64,000 bases of DNA, from assembly GCF_024505145.1 (NCBI RefSeq), contig NZ_JANIAA010000041.1, positions 1 through 64,000 of the forward strand, written 5' to 3'. This document shows, piece by piece, positions 8,989-16,931 of this stretch (position 1 is the stretch's first letter; each line of letters begins with the position of its first letter). The position numbers and the translations under genes are program-made. Origin of the DNA: Streptomyces rugosispiralis (lineage in GTDB: Bacteria; Actinomycetota; Actinomycetes; Streptomycetales; Streptomycetaceae). The notes under the pieces are model-generated. The model was given only the letters and a program-made list of their open reading frames with translations, made no database searches and was not told the origin of the DNA.

Positions 8989-9513
8989 GGTGAGCGCCTC
9001 GGCCATCCGCGTCAGCTGCCCGTACGACGCCGTCCCGGTGACCACCGTGGTCACGCCCGGCTCCTTGCGCACCAGCGCGTCGTACTTGTCGCCCTCGTAG
9101 CGGACCCAGTCCTTGCCGCCGATCCGCTGCGTCCGCTTGGTCTCCCGCGCCTGCTGGGTGACCTCCTCCACAAACGGCACGGGCTTGCCGTCGCTCTGCT
9201 CGACCGCGATGTACTCCTCGTGCTGGTCGAGGAAGCCGAGGTGCCAGAGCGCACCGTCCTCCGCGGCGGCCGCGCGATAGGTCACCGATGTCGCGCGCCA
9301 GCCCTCGGGCAGGCTCCCGGGGTCGGGGGCGGCCACCGGGTACGGGGCGGCGCGGCGGGCCGTGGCCAGCTCCACGCGGTAGTTCACCGTCTTCACCCCG
9401 GCGCCCTTGGAACCCTCGTCATGGGGGATACCGAAGAGGTAGATGGCCGCCGCCACGACGCCGATCGCCGCCAGCGACAGCACCATGTCCCGGACCGTCT
9501 CTTTGCCACGCAT
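8974..9513 (-). CDS. DUF4245 membrane-anchored protein
   Basis: 179 aa from ATG 9513; an in-frame GTG 9 bases upstream is also possible. A single N-terminal membrane helix (DMVLSLAAIGVVAAAIYLFG) precedes an extracytoplasmic domain with the Streptomyces DUF4245 pattern: PEGWRATSVTYR, then GALWHLGFLDQHEEYIAVEQ. Function is unknown. It is convergent with the nitroreductase and divergent from glpX. In many actinobacteria a DUF4245 gene neighbours glpX, so a link to that region is conserved, but I know of no mechanism. Confidence 0.85.
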   Translation of the reverse strand: MRGKETVRDMVLSLAAIGVVAAAIYLFGIPHDEGSKGAGVKTVNYRVELATARRAAPYPVAAPDPGSLPEGWRATSVTYRAAAAEDGALWHLGFLDQHEEYIAVEQSDGKPVPFVEEVTQQARETKRTQRIGGKDWVRYEGDKYDALVRKEPGVTTVVTGTASYGQLTRMAEALTEKKG

Positions 9514-9700
9514 ACCTGCCACGCCCCCTATCGTCCCTCATCCGGTCCCCGCACCTCGCAACAGGGCCGCGCTCATGCGTGGGGCTATCTGCTCACTTAG
9601 CCAATCAGCGGATAAAGTCATGAACACCCTCACCCTCCTGGTCCCCTCGCGGGACGGAGGGGCCCTCACGGTCCGTCGCCGTACAGAAAGGTGCGCTCCG

Positions 9701-10732
9701 ATGACCGAGCATCATCTCCCGTCCCAGCTAGAGGTCAGCCCCGAGGCTCCCGATCGCAACCTCGCCCTGGAACTCGTCCGGGTCACCGAGGCGGGTGCCA
9801 TGGCCTCCGGACGCTGGGTGGGCCGCGGCGACAAGAACGGCGCCGACGGCGCCGCCGTCAAGGCCATGCGCTCCCTCGTGCACACCGTCTCGATGAACGG
9901 CGTCGTCGTCATCGGAGAGGGGGAGAAGGACGAGGCGCCGATGCTCTTCAACGGTGAGCGCGTGGGCGACGGCACCGGCCCGGAGTGCGACGTGGCCGTG
10001 GACCCGGTGGACGGCACCACGCTCACCGCGAAGGGCATGGCCAACGCCGTCTCCGTGCTCGCGGTCGCCGAGCGCGGCACCATGTTCGACCCGTCGGCCG
10101 TCTTCTACATGGACAAGCTGGTCACCGGCCCCGAGGCCGCCGAGTTCGTCGACATCACCGCGCCCCCCGGCGTGAACATCCGCCGGATCGCCAAGGCGAA
10201 GAAGTCCAGCCCCGAGGACGTCACCGTGGTGGTCCTGGACCGCCCCCGCCACGACGGCATCGTCAAGGAGATCCGGGAGGCGGGCGCCCGGATCAAGTTC
10301 ATCTCCGACGGCGATGTGGCCGGCGCGATCATGGCCGCGCGCGAGAGCACCGGTGTGGATCTGCTGCTGGGCGTCGGCGGTACGCCGGAGGGCATCATCG
10401 CGGCCTGCGCGATCAAGTGCCTCGGCGGCACCATCCAGGCCAAGCTGTGGCCCAAGGACGACGAGGAGCGGCAGCGCGCCCTCGACGCGGGCCATGACCT
10501 CGACCAGGTCCTGGAGACGGACGACCTGGTCAGCGGCGACAACGTGTTCTTCGTCGCGACCGGCATCACCGACGGGGATCTGCTGCGCGGGGTGCGGTAC
10601 CGCGCGGAGACCGCCACCACCCAGTCGCTGGTCATGCGGTCCAAGTCCGGGACGATCCGGCAGATCGACTCCACCCACCGGCTGGCCAAGCTGCGCGCCT
10701 ACGCCTCGGTCGACTTCGAACGGCCGAGCTGA
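9701..10732 (+). CDS. glpX: Class II fructose-1,6-bisphosphatase
   Basis: 343 aa from ATG 9701, preceded by GAAAGGTG. Metal- and substrate-binding motifs of the GlpX family are visible: IGEGEKDEAPML, DPVDGTTLTAKG, ISDGDVAGAI and GVGGTPEGIIAACA. The enzyme removes the 1-phosphate from fructose 1,6-bisphosphate in gluconeogenesis and is the main FBPase of actinobacteria. The gene is followed almost directly by a 17-bp minisatellite that separates it from the convergent wbl gene. Confidence 0.96.
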   Translation: MTEHHLPSQLEVSPEAPDRNLALELVRVTEAGAMASGRWVGRGDKNGADGAAVKAMRSLVHTVSMNGVVVIGEGEKDEAPMLFNGERVGDGTGPECDVAVDPVDGTTLTAKGMANAVSVLAVAERGTMFDPSAVFYMDKLVTGPEAAEFVDITAPPGVNIRRIAKAKKSSPEDVTVVVLDRPRHDGIVKEIREAGARIKFISDGDVAGAIMAARESTGVDLLLGVGGTPEGIIAACAIKCLGGTIQAKLWPKDDEERQRALDAGHDLDQVLETDDLVSGDNVFFVATGITDGDLLRGVRYRAETATTQSLVMRSKSGTIRQIDSTHRLAKLRAYASVDFERPS

Positions 10733-10749
10733 GCGAGATGACGGCGGCG

Positions 10750-10879
10750 TTCGGCCGGCGGCGGCGTTCGGCCGGCGGCGGCGTTCGGCCGGCGGCGGCG
10801 TTCGGCCGGCGGCGGCGTTCGGCCGGCGGCGGCGTTCGGCCGGCGGCGGCGTTCGGCCGGCGGCGGCGTTCGGCCGGCG
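10750..10879. repeat. 17-bp minisatellite, eight copies
   Basis: The unit TTCGGCCGGCGGCGGCG starts at 10750, 10767, 10784, 10801, 10818, 10835, 10852 and 10869, the last copy being partial. The copies are identical. The array starts 18 bp after the glpX stop. Since 17 is not a multiple of three, the same peptide pattern appears in every frame, which creates false open frames. Confidence 0.97.
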
Positions 10880-10943
10880 CCACATGGCAGGCCCCGCGGG
10901 ACAGGCAGGCCCCGCGGGACGGACGCAGGAATGACGCGGCATG

Positions 10944-10985
10944 ACCAGGGCCGGGTACCGCCTCCCGGCGGCGCCCGGCCCTGGT
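10944..10985 (-). terminator. wbl terminator hairpin
   Basis: ACCAGGGCCGGG and its exact complement form a 12-bp stem with an 18-base loop, ending 11 bp past the stop of the WhiB-like gene. Confidence 0.75.
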
Positions 10986-10995
10986 CCCGAAGAGT

Positions 10996-11352
10996 TCAGC
11001 CGGCGGCGGCGACCCGCACCGCGCGCTGCAGCTCCGCCTCCCGGCGCCGGCGGCGGGCCAGCACGACCCGGCGCTCGGCCGCGGTCAGCCCGCCCCACAC
11101 TCCGTACGGCTCGGGCTGAAGCAGCGCGTGCTCCCGGCACTCGACCATGACCGGGCAGCGCGCACAGACGCGCTTGGCGGCCTCCTCCCGCGACAACCTG
11201 GCAGCCGTGGGCTCCTTGGAGGGAGCGAAGAACAACCCGGCCTCGTCCCGTCGGCACACCGCCTCCGAGTGCCAGGGGCCGGCCTGATCCCGCGCGGGGA
11301 CGCGCTGCGGGGGCACGGCGGCTTCCAGCAGGGGCTGATGCGGTTGCAGCAC
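10996..11352 (-). CDS. wblI: WhiB-like iron-sulfur regulator (probably WblI)
   Basis: 118 aa from GTG 11352, preceded by AGGAG at 6 bases. Four cysteines that bind a [4Fe-4S] cluster lie in EAVCRRD, KRVCARCPV and VECREHA; the GVWGG turn and a basic C-terminal tail (AERRVVLARRRRREAE) follow. Wbl proteins bind the housekeeping sigma factor and redirect transcription, often in response to redox state or NO. The name is inferred from position: in S. coelicolor, as I recall, wblI lies between glpX and a DUF1707 gene. The family call is firm; the exact paralogue is less so. Confidence 0.9.
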   Translation of the reverse strand: MLQPHQPLLEAAVPPQRVPARDQAGPWHSEAVCRRDEAGLFFAPSKEPTAARLSREEAAKRVCARCPVMVECREHALLQPEPYGVWGGLTAAERRVVLARRRRREAELQRAVRVAAAG

Positions 11353-11530
11353 GGTCTACTCCTGACGACGGCTCCGGTGGTCACCCTTGCCCGCCTCGAG
11401 GTGTACGGCCCCGTTAGCACCCCCATCAGCCGTACGAGAGACGATGCACCAAGCCTTACCCGCTGTGCGCGGGCTTATGCACACCGTTGTCCCACCCGGA
11501 ACTTCCCCCTGCACGCCCCTTCTTCAGGGC

Positions 11531-12244
11531 TTATGCTCGCAGGTTCTTCAACCGCTTACCCCGCTTGGGCTTGGCGTCCACACCGCCGAAAACGGCGAAC
11601 CCGGTGACGTGGATCACCGGTGCGTCGGGGTCCTGCGCCTCGTACGTCGTGACGTCGAAACCGCCGAGGATGCCCGCGCCGGAACCGCGCAGCGAGACGT
11701 TCTCCGGAACCTTGATCTCCACCCCGCCGAAGGCGGCCACGACATGGATGACGATCTCCTGCTGCTCGAAGACCGCCTCGGTCAGGTCGATCTCCACGCC
11801 GCCGAAGATCGCCAGGGCGTTCGTACGGCGCCTGACCCGCCAGCGGCCCTTGCGCGTCGAACCGCCGAAGACCGCCACCAGGTTCTCCGACTCGGGAAGG
11901 GAGCGCGGCCACGGCGACTCCGCGTCGCGCGTGGACGCGGAGGCGGCGCCGCGGATGGGGGCGGCGGGCAGATCGCGCACCAGGGGCTCCAGCTCGCCGA
12001 GGGTCTTGGCGCGATACACCGCGTCGATCCGCTCGGCGTGCTCCTCCGGCTGGAGCCGCCCCTCGGCGAGGGCCTCCCGCAGGATGTCCGCGATCCGGTC
12101 GCGGTCCGCGTCGGACGCGCGGAGCTCCGCCTCCGCGACGGCCGCGGGCACGGCAGTGGCGGGCGCCGGGGCCGCCGCGGCCTCGGGCGCGGGGGCGGGC
12201 ACGGGGGCGGATTTGGTCAAGGGCACGGGCTGCTGCTCATCCAC
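11531..12244 (-). CDS. DUF1707 protein with LiaF-like C-terminal domain
   Basis: 237 aa from GTG 12244. After a 38-residue Ala/Pro-rich leader, residues about 40-92 (LRASDADRDRIADILREALAEGRL...) are a DUF1707 domain. The C-terminal half holds four AVFGG/AIFGG/AAFGG/GILGG strands, the repeated beta pattern of the LiaF-like or cell-wall-active antibiotic response domain. It has no membrane segment. DUF1707 proteins are widespread and mostly uncharacterised in Streptomyces; the LiaF-type module suggests an envelope stress role. It lies between the wbl gene and class I fumarase, divergent from the latter. Confidence 0.85.
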   Translation of the reverse strand: MDEQQPVPLTKSAPVPAPAPEAAAAPAPATAVPAAVAEAELRASDADRDRIADILREALAEGRLQPEEHAERIDAVYRAKTLGELEPLVRDLPAAPIRGAASASTRDAESPWPRSLPESENLVAVFGGSTRKGRWRVRRRTNALAIFGGVEIDLTEAVFEQQEIVIHVVAAFGGVEIKVPENVSLRGSGAGILGGFDVTTYEAQDPDAPVIHVTGFAVFGGVDAKPKRGKRLKNLRA

Positions 12245-12439
12245 GGACTCAGCGTACCCAGTCGCGATCTATCGCGACTAGTGGTCGATCCCTGGAGTCT
12301 CCCTGATCCTTCCCCTACCGGACCCTGCCTCTGCTACTGAGCCCTACCTCACAGGTCCCGTCCCGGGGCCCCGTTCTACGCTTGTGGACGCGCTGTCGAC
12401 GAAGTCAGCCCAAGCCCCGTCGAGTGAGGAATGGCCGCG

Positions 12440-14143
12440 ATGCCCCCCGTCTCCCGCCCTGCCCACCCTGGTTTCGCCTATTCGGAGCTGCTGCCCCTGG
12501 GAGAGGACACCACGCCGTACCGTCTGGTGACCTCCGAGGGCGTGAGCACCTTCGAGGCCGACGGGCGCACCTTCCTGAAGGTCGAGCCGGAGGCGCTGCG
12601 CAAGCTCGCGGCCGAGGCGATGCACGACATCTCGCACTATCTGCGCCCCGCCCACCTCGCCCAGCTGCGCCGCATCCTCGACGACCCCGACGCCAGCGCC
12701 AACGACCGCTTCGTCGCGCTGGACCTGCTGAAGAACGCCAACATCGCGGCCGCCGGGGTGCTCCCGATGTGCCAGGACACCGGCACGGCGATCGTCATGG
12801 GCAAGCGCGGGCAGAACGTGCTCACGCAGGGGGGCGACGAGGAGGCCCTCTCGCACGGTGTCTACGACGCGTACACCAAGCTCAACCTGCGCTACTCCCA
12901 GATGGCCCCGCTGACCATGTGGGACGAGAAGAACACCGGCTCCAACCTGCCGGCGCAGATCGAGCTGTACGCGACCGACGGCGGCGCCTACAAGTTTCTC
13001 TTCATGGCCAAGGGCGGCGGCTCGGCCAACAAGTCCTTCCTCTACCAGGAGACGAAGGCGGTGCTGAACGAGGCATCGATGATGAAGTTCCTGGAGCAGA
13101 AGATCCGCTCGCTGGGCACGGCCGCCTGCCCGCCCTACCACCTGGCGATCGTGGTCGGCGGCACCAGCGCCGAGTACGCGCTGAAGACCGCGAAGTACGC
13201 CTCCGCGCACTACCTGGACGAGCTGCCGACCGAAGGCTCGCCGACCGGCCACGGCTTCCGCGACAAGGAGCTGGAGGAGAAGGTCTTCGAGCTGACGCAG
13301 AAGATCGGGATCGGCGCGCAGTTCGGCGGCAAGTACTTCTGCCATGACGTGCGGGTCGTACGGCTGCCGCGGCACGGCGCCTCCTGCCCGGTCGCGATCG
13401 CGGTCTCGTGCTCCGCGGACCGCCAGGCGCTCGCCAAGATCACGCCGGAGGGCGTCTTCCTGGAGCAGTTGGAGACCGACCCGGCGCGCTTCCTGCCGGA
13501 GACGACGGACGAGGAACTGGTCAAGGGCGCGGGCCCGGACCTGGACGCGGTCGCCGTCGACCTCGACCGGCCGATGGACGAGGTGCTGGCCGAGCTGACC
13601 AAGCACCCGGTCAAGACCCGGCTCTCGCTGACCGGCACGCTGGTGGTCGCCCGGGACATCGCCCACGCGAAGATCAAGGAGCGGCTGGACGCGGGCGAGG
13701 AGATGCCGGAGTACCTGAAGAACCACCCGGTCTACTACGCGGGCCCGGCCAAGACCCCCGAGGGCTACGCCTCCGGCTCCTTCGGGCCGACGACGGCGGG
13801 CCGGATGGACGCGTACGTCGAGCAGTTCCAGGCCGCCGGCGGCTCGAAGGTCATGCTGGCCAAGGGCAACCGCTCCAAGCAGGTCACCGACGCGTGTGCC
13901 GCGCACGGCGGCTTCTACCTGGGCTCCATCGGCGGCCCGGCGGCGCGGCTGGCCCAGGACTGCATCAAGAAGGTCGAGGTCCTCGAGTACGAGGAGCTGG
14001 GCATGGAGGCGGTCTGGAGGATCGAGGTCGAGGACTTCCCGGCGTTCATCGTGGTGGACGACAAGGGGAACGACTTCTTCCAGGACCCGGCGCCGCAGCC
14101 GACGTTCACCAGCATCCCGGTGCGGGGCCCCGGCCTGGCCTGA
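12440..14143 (+). CDS. Class I fumarate hydratase (iron-sulfur)
   Basis: 567 aa from ATG 12440 (an ATG at 12431 is also possible). Cluster cysteines are visible in GVLPMCQDTGTA, GKYFCHDVRV and GASCPVAI. The family segment NVLTQGGDEEALSHGVYDAY and the C-terminal beta domain (YYAGPAKTPEGYASGSFGPTTAGRMD) are intact. The enzyme interconverts fumarate and malate in the TCA cycle and is oxygen-sensitive. The window also encodes the iron-independent class II enzyme at 21.9 kb, giving redundancy under oxidative stress. It ends in a hairpin. Confidence 0.95.
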   Translation: MPPVSRPAHPGFAYSELLPLGEDTTPYRLVTSEGVSTFEADGRTFLKVEPEALRKLAAEAMHDISHYLRPAHLAQLRRILDDPDASANDRFVALDLLKNANIAAAGVLPMCQDTGTAIVMGKRGQNVLTQGGDEEALSHGVYDAYTKLNLRYSQMAPLTMWDEKNTGSNLPAQIELYATDGGAYKFLFMAKGGGSANKSFLYQETKAVLNEASMMKFLEQKIRSLGTAACPPYHLAIVVGGTSAEYALKTAKYASAHYLDELPTEGSPTGHGFRDKELEEKVFELTQKIGIGAQFGGKYFCHDVRVVRLPRHGASCPVAIAVSCSADRQALAKITPEGVFLEQLETDPARFLPETTDEELVKGAGPDLDAVAVDLDRPMDEVLAELTKHPVKTRLSLTGTLVVARDIAHAKIKERLDAGEEMPEYLKNHPVYYAGPAKTPEGYASGSFGPTTAGRMDAYVEQFQAAGGSKVMLAKGNRSKQVTDACAAHGGFYLGSIGGPAARLAQDCIKKVEVLEYEELGMEAVWRIEVEDFPAFIVVDDKGNDFFQDPAPQPTFTSIPVRGPGLA

Positions 14144-14168
14144 GCCGCCATCCAGGACCCGGACCCTC

Positions 14169-14200
14169 CAGACCCCTCGGCCGTCCGGCTGGGGGGTCTG
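14169..14200 (+). terminator. Fumarase terminator hairpin
   Basis: CAGACCCC pairs with GGGGTCTG, and an inner CGG/CCG pairing extends the stem. It starts 25 bp past the fumarase stop. Confidence 0.7.
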
Positions 14201-14372
14201 TTGCTACGCGGAGAGGCATGCGGCGCCGCTCAGGGGCGTCCTGGCCTCGGGCGTCAGGCCCGTTTACCCGACTACGCGAATATCGGCGTTGCCGCATAGC
14301 CGGGCCTGCCAGTCCCTCGTACCGTCGTAGCCACCAGGTCCCAACGGGGGTCGGCAACAAGGGGGTTTCAGC

Positions 14373-14582
14373 ATGGCGCGCGAGGAACTGACCCGCCTGA
14401 CCGGTAACGGAAACGGCACCTGCGGCAAGGACGACTGCCCGAACATCTACCGGGACGAGGCCGACGGCGGGATCGTCGTCCAGGGAGACATGTGCGAAGC
14501 GTTCCAGCCGCCGGCCGGTGAGGCACTGGTGAAGATCCCCGAGCACGTTCTGAGGGAGGCTGTACGTGTACTTGGCTGGTGA
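14373..14582 (+). CDS. Small Cys-containing protein of a DUF6879-HTH operon
   Basis: 69 aa from ATG 14373, with GGGGG 6 bases upstream. Three cysteines (GTCGKDDCPNIY and GDMCEAF) could bind metal. Related small proteins with a C-x-x-x-x-C-P-x-I-Y element occur next to DUF6879 and HTH-DUF5753 genes in streptomycetes, but I know of no function. The 3' end overlaps the DUF6879 gene by 17 bases, so the two are translated together. It is the first gene of an accessory operon. Confidence 0.75.
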   Translation: MAREELTRLTGNGNGTCGKDDCPNIYRDEADGGIVVQGDMCEAFQPPAGEALVKIPEHVLREAVRVLGW

Positions 14583-15090
14583 GGAATGGGCGGCGCGCTT
14601 CGAGGGCTTCCGGCGGGAAGCGTGGAGGCTTGAGACCCTGCCCCAATACCTCATGCCGCAGGAGGAAGAAGAGTTCGCGGCCTTTAAAGCCGGGGCCCGT
14701 ATCGACCCTCACGCCGTCTCGAACGAGTACACCGACCGATTGCGTCGACAAGTCACAGAGGGGCGCTCCCAAGGGCGTGTGCACGTCCTGACGCGTCCGC
14801 TCTCGGACTACCTGCGATTCGAGTTCTCCCAGTACTACGCACCCCACGCATTGGCTGGCGAGCGCATCCGGATTCTTGACGTGACCGACCGGGATAACCC
14901 GCTGGAAGGCGTTCAGGACTTCTGGATGTTCGACCGTACCGAAGTGGTGCTGATGAATTACCACCCGGACGGGCGTCAGATCAACCGTGAAATCCACGAA
15001 GGGGATGTGGCTCAGTACATCGAATACCAGCGCATCGCGGTAGCTGAGTCGGTGCCCTTTGAGGAGTACGTGAAGGGCATTGACGTTTGA
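14566..15090 (+). CDS. DUF6879 protein
   Basis: 174 aa from GTG 14566, which has a strong GAGGGAGG site 6 bases upstream. The start lies inside the preceding gene. The pattern WAARFEGFRREAWRLETLPQY at the N-terminus and FDRTEVVLMNYHPDGR, then YIEYQRIAVAESVPFEEY at the C-terminus, is that of DUF6879. This actinobacterial family is encoded beside HTH-DUF5753 regulators and is thought to act as their partner. There is no membrane segment or signal. The stop lies inside the next gene, completing a tightly overlapping trio. Confidence 0.85.
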   Translation: MYLAGEEWAARFEGFRREAWRLETLPQYLMPQEEEEFAAFKAGARIDPHAVSNEYTDRLRRQVTEGRSQGRVHVLTRPLSDYLRFEFSQYYAPHALAGERIRILDVTDRDNPLEGVQDFWMFDRTEVVLMNYHPDGRQINREIHEGDVAQYIEYQRIAVAESVPFEEYVKGIDV

Positions 15091-15694
15091 GCCCGAGAGG
15101 CTAGGTCAGTCCAGATCAGACCTAGCAGAAGCCTTGAGAGGTCAGCGCAAGCGAGCCGGGAAAACTCAAACCTGGCTCGCTCGCCACTGCACCATGTCTC
15201 AGACCAAGGTCAGCAACATTGAGAGCGGAAAGCTCACACCCTCACTAGTCGATGTTGAACTGATCCTGGAAGCCATCGGAGTGGATAGTCCTGTTGCTGC
15301 CGAGATCCTTTCGCTGGCGAGGACGGCAAATACGGAGTGGCAAGACCACTGGTCCTCTCGCCGCAGAGGCTTGGACAAGAAGCAGAACGAGCTAGCAAGG
15401 ATTGAAGCGGTCTCGACAGAGTTCCGATTCTTTCTGCTCTCAATGATTACCGGATTGTGTCGAGAGTCATCAACGTCAGCGTTCCCCCCACCAGAGCATG
15501 TCCACCATGTTCGAAGGGTAGAACCTGAATCACGCTCGTCGGGGTCAGCGTCAGGTCAACCAGACGAGAAAGCTGTGCGCGCATCACGGTCGGCCCGCCG
15601 AACGCCCGCCTCAGAACTGCCTCGTCAAGGATCAGTGAGATGTCGGGCGGAAAATCGGCGCTCAATAGAACTTGCCGACTCATTCGGGCGCTGA
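15080..15694 (+). pseudogene. Truncated HTH (XRE)-DUF5753 regulator
   Basis: Starts at TTG 15080, overlapping DUF6879. Residues 1-80 are a normal XRE helix-turn-helix (GKTQTWLARHCTMSQTKVSNIESGKLTPS). The family continues with DUF5753 from about ARIEAVSTEFRFFLLSMITGL, but here homology stops at that point, near 15456. The frame then runs about 80 codons through sequence that is antisense to the convergent regulator. Nearly all of DUF5753 is therefore replaced by an unrelated Ser/Arg/Pro-rich tail. The DNA-binding part could still fold, so an altered repressor is possible. See the breakpoint finding. Confidence 0.8.
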
Positions 15695-16118
15695 CCAACT
15701 CCTCGATCTTTTCCGCCGTGGCTTTAGGGTCGAACGTTTCGAACAGGGCGCGGGCGTAACCCTCAGTCTGCACAAGCCCCGGCACGATTTGACCTGCGTA
15801 CTCCTCAATGAGCCGCGATTGTGCCTCAAGTTCCATCCGCCGCCTAAACTGGTCGGGGTGGATCTCCCGGCGGGCAAGCCCGTACAGCTCCTCGAAGATC
15901 CCATCCGTTCCAAAGGCGGCGTCCAGCCGCTTGGGCAGGTCGGGCGGGGGCATCGCGTCGGCCGTCTCGATGCGTGACAGGTGGCTTGTGCTCACCATCA
16001 CGACATCCTTCAACCGCTCAAGACTCATATCCGCGCGCTCTCGGTGGGCACGCATCTTCGCCCCGAACAAGTGTCGGGCGGATCGGTCGGGCGTGAGTTC
16101 GCGTGGCCGTGCCGCCAT
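15447..16118 (-). CDS. HTH (XRE)-DUF5753 regulator, C-terminally truncated
   Basis: 223 aa from ATG 16118, with GGGGA 6 bases upstream. An XRE helix-turn-helix occupies residues about 15-75 (SLERLKDVVMVSTSHLSRIETADAMP). A DUF5753 domain follows (EAQSRLIEEYAGQIVPGLVQTEGYARALF). The protein stops at GGTLTLMTLDTIR, where family members normally run on for roughly 50 residues. The lost end faces the lost end of the plus-strand regulator. It is divergent from the A-B-C cassette and is the natural candidate to control it. Confidence 0.8.
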   Translation of the reverse strand: MAARPRELTPDRSARHLFGAKMRAHRERADMSLERLKDVVMVSTSHLSRIETADAMPPPDLPKRLDAAFGTDGIFEELYGLARREIHPDQFRRRMELEAQSRLIEEYAGQIVPGLVQTEGYARALFETFDPKATAEKIEELVSARMSRQVLLSADFPPDISLILDEAVLRRAFGGPTVMRAQLSRLVDLTLTPTSVIQVLPFEHGGHALVGGTLTLMTLDTIR

Positions 16119-16269
16119 GTGCCGTCCCCATTTCCCCAAATGGACCTCGGGATATGAACCTCACCTGAGCGTACGTGAGTTGCGCCACGCTTGTGTCAGA
16201 AAGGCAGACCCCCGCGACGTGGCTGCGTCCGGGGGCGTGGCCCAACAGCCTCACAGGAGCTGATGAACA

Positions 16270-16779
16270 ATGAACAACCCTATCCATTGGTTCTCCGCAT
16301 GGGTGAGTGGGCTTCTCGCCTTACGGCCGCGCCGCCGTCATCGGTCCGGAGCGATGCCTCTCGCGCCACGCGCGGGCATCTCGCGGCCCAGGGCGGGAAA
16401 CGTGGACTCCGCCGCCAGGGCCCAGTCGGTGGCCACAAGCCCGGACGGCAACGTGCCGACTCCAGAATCCGGCACAGCGGCCCTGCCGCTGGACGACCAG
16501 GAACCCGCCTCGGTACAACCCCGCGTGGTGGTCCATGAGCAGCGGCGGGGCGGCGTCATCCCCCGCGTGGAGTTGGTGTGTGCCCCGCACGGCATGGTGG
16601 TCATCCCGTCAATCCCCGGACCACGCCCTCCCCTTCCCCTCTGGGGCCCGGGTGCGCTCTGTGTGCCACCCCCGGGGTGTTCGGGCCCCATGACCCCGCC
16701 GACCCGCACTCGGGTCTGTGCCCTGCCTGCGTCACGGCCGGTAAGCCCACCCGTGAGGGCCTTGAGAGCGCGGTGGTGA
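16270..16779 (+). CDS. Cassette gene A, with read-through tail
   Basis: 169 codons from ATG 16270, with AGGAG 10 bases upstream. The N-terminus (NPIHWFSAWVSGLLALRPRR) resembles small proteins found beside HTH-DUF5753 genes; function is unknown. The diverged copy at 28.2 kb ends CAPHGMVVIR followed by TGA. Here the matching position (16609-16611) reads TCA, so translation continues for 56 codons out of frame over gene B. The ancestral product was probably 113 aa. Either the stop was lost by a point change or this copy keeps an older arrangement. Confidence 0.6.
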   Translation: MNNPIHWFSAWVSGLLALRPRRRHRSGAMPLAPRAGISRPRAGNVDSAARAQSVATSPDGNVPTPESGTAALPLDDQEPASVQPRVVVHEQRRGGVIPRVELVCAPHGMVVIPSIPGPRPPLPLWGPGALCVPPPGCSGPMTPPTRTRVCALPASRPVSPPVRALRARW

Positions 16780-16931
16780 TCGTGGCCGGACAGACCCTGG
16801 CAGGGGCCGAATCACTCCAACTGAGCACCGCCGCGCCGGAAGAGTTGGCCTACCACCTGGGGGCGGTGAAACGGAGCCTGCGCAGCGTGCTCCAGCTCCT
16901 CGCGCCGGCTGAAGGAAAGCGCGCTCGGTGA
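16578..16931 (+). CDS. Cassette gene B, zinc-ribbon-like protein
   Basis: 117 aa from GTG 16578. Two CxxC pairs (GCALCATPG and GLCPACVTAG) predict a zinc ribbon. They precede a helical domain (LESAVVIVAGQTLAGAE) and the conserved EELAYHLGAVKRSLRSVLQLLAP. The inverted copy starts at a GTG that aligns with GTC 16608 here, so the original start was lost and translation must begin elsewhere; GTG 16578 is the nearest candidate. The gene overlaps C by 4 bases (GTGA). Function is unknown; similar proteins are common in Streptomyces. Confidence 0.75.
   Translation: MCPARHGGHPVNPRTTPSPSPLGPGCALCATPGVFGPHDPADPHSGLCPACVTAGKPTREGLESAVVIVAGQTLAGAESLQLSTAAPEELAYHLGAVKRSLRSVLQLLAPAEGKRAR

Noticed and set aside
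10750..10879. CRISPR array
   Set aside because: There are no spacers: units are directly adjacent and identical, and no cas genes are present.
10740..10940. Frames over the 17-bp minisatellite on both strands
   Set aside because: The repeat gives the same Arg/Ala/Gly-rich peptide in every frame, so these frames are artefacts.
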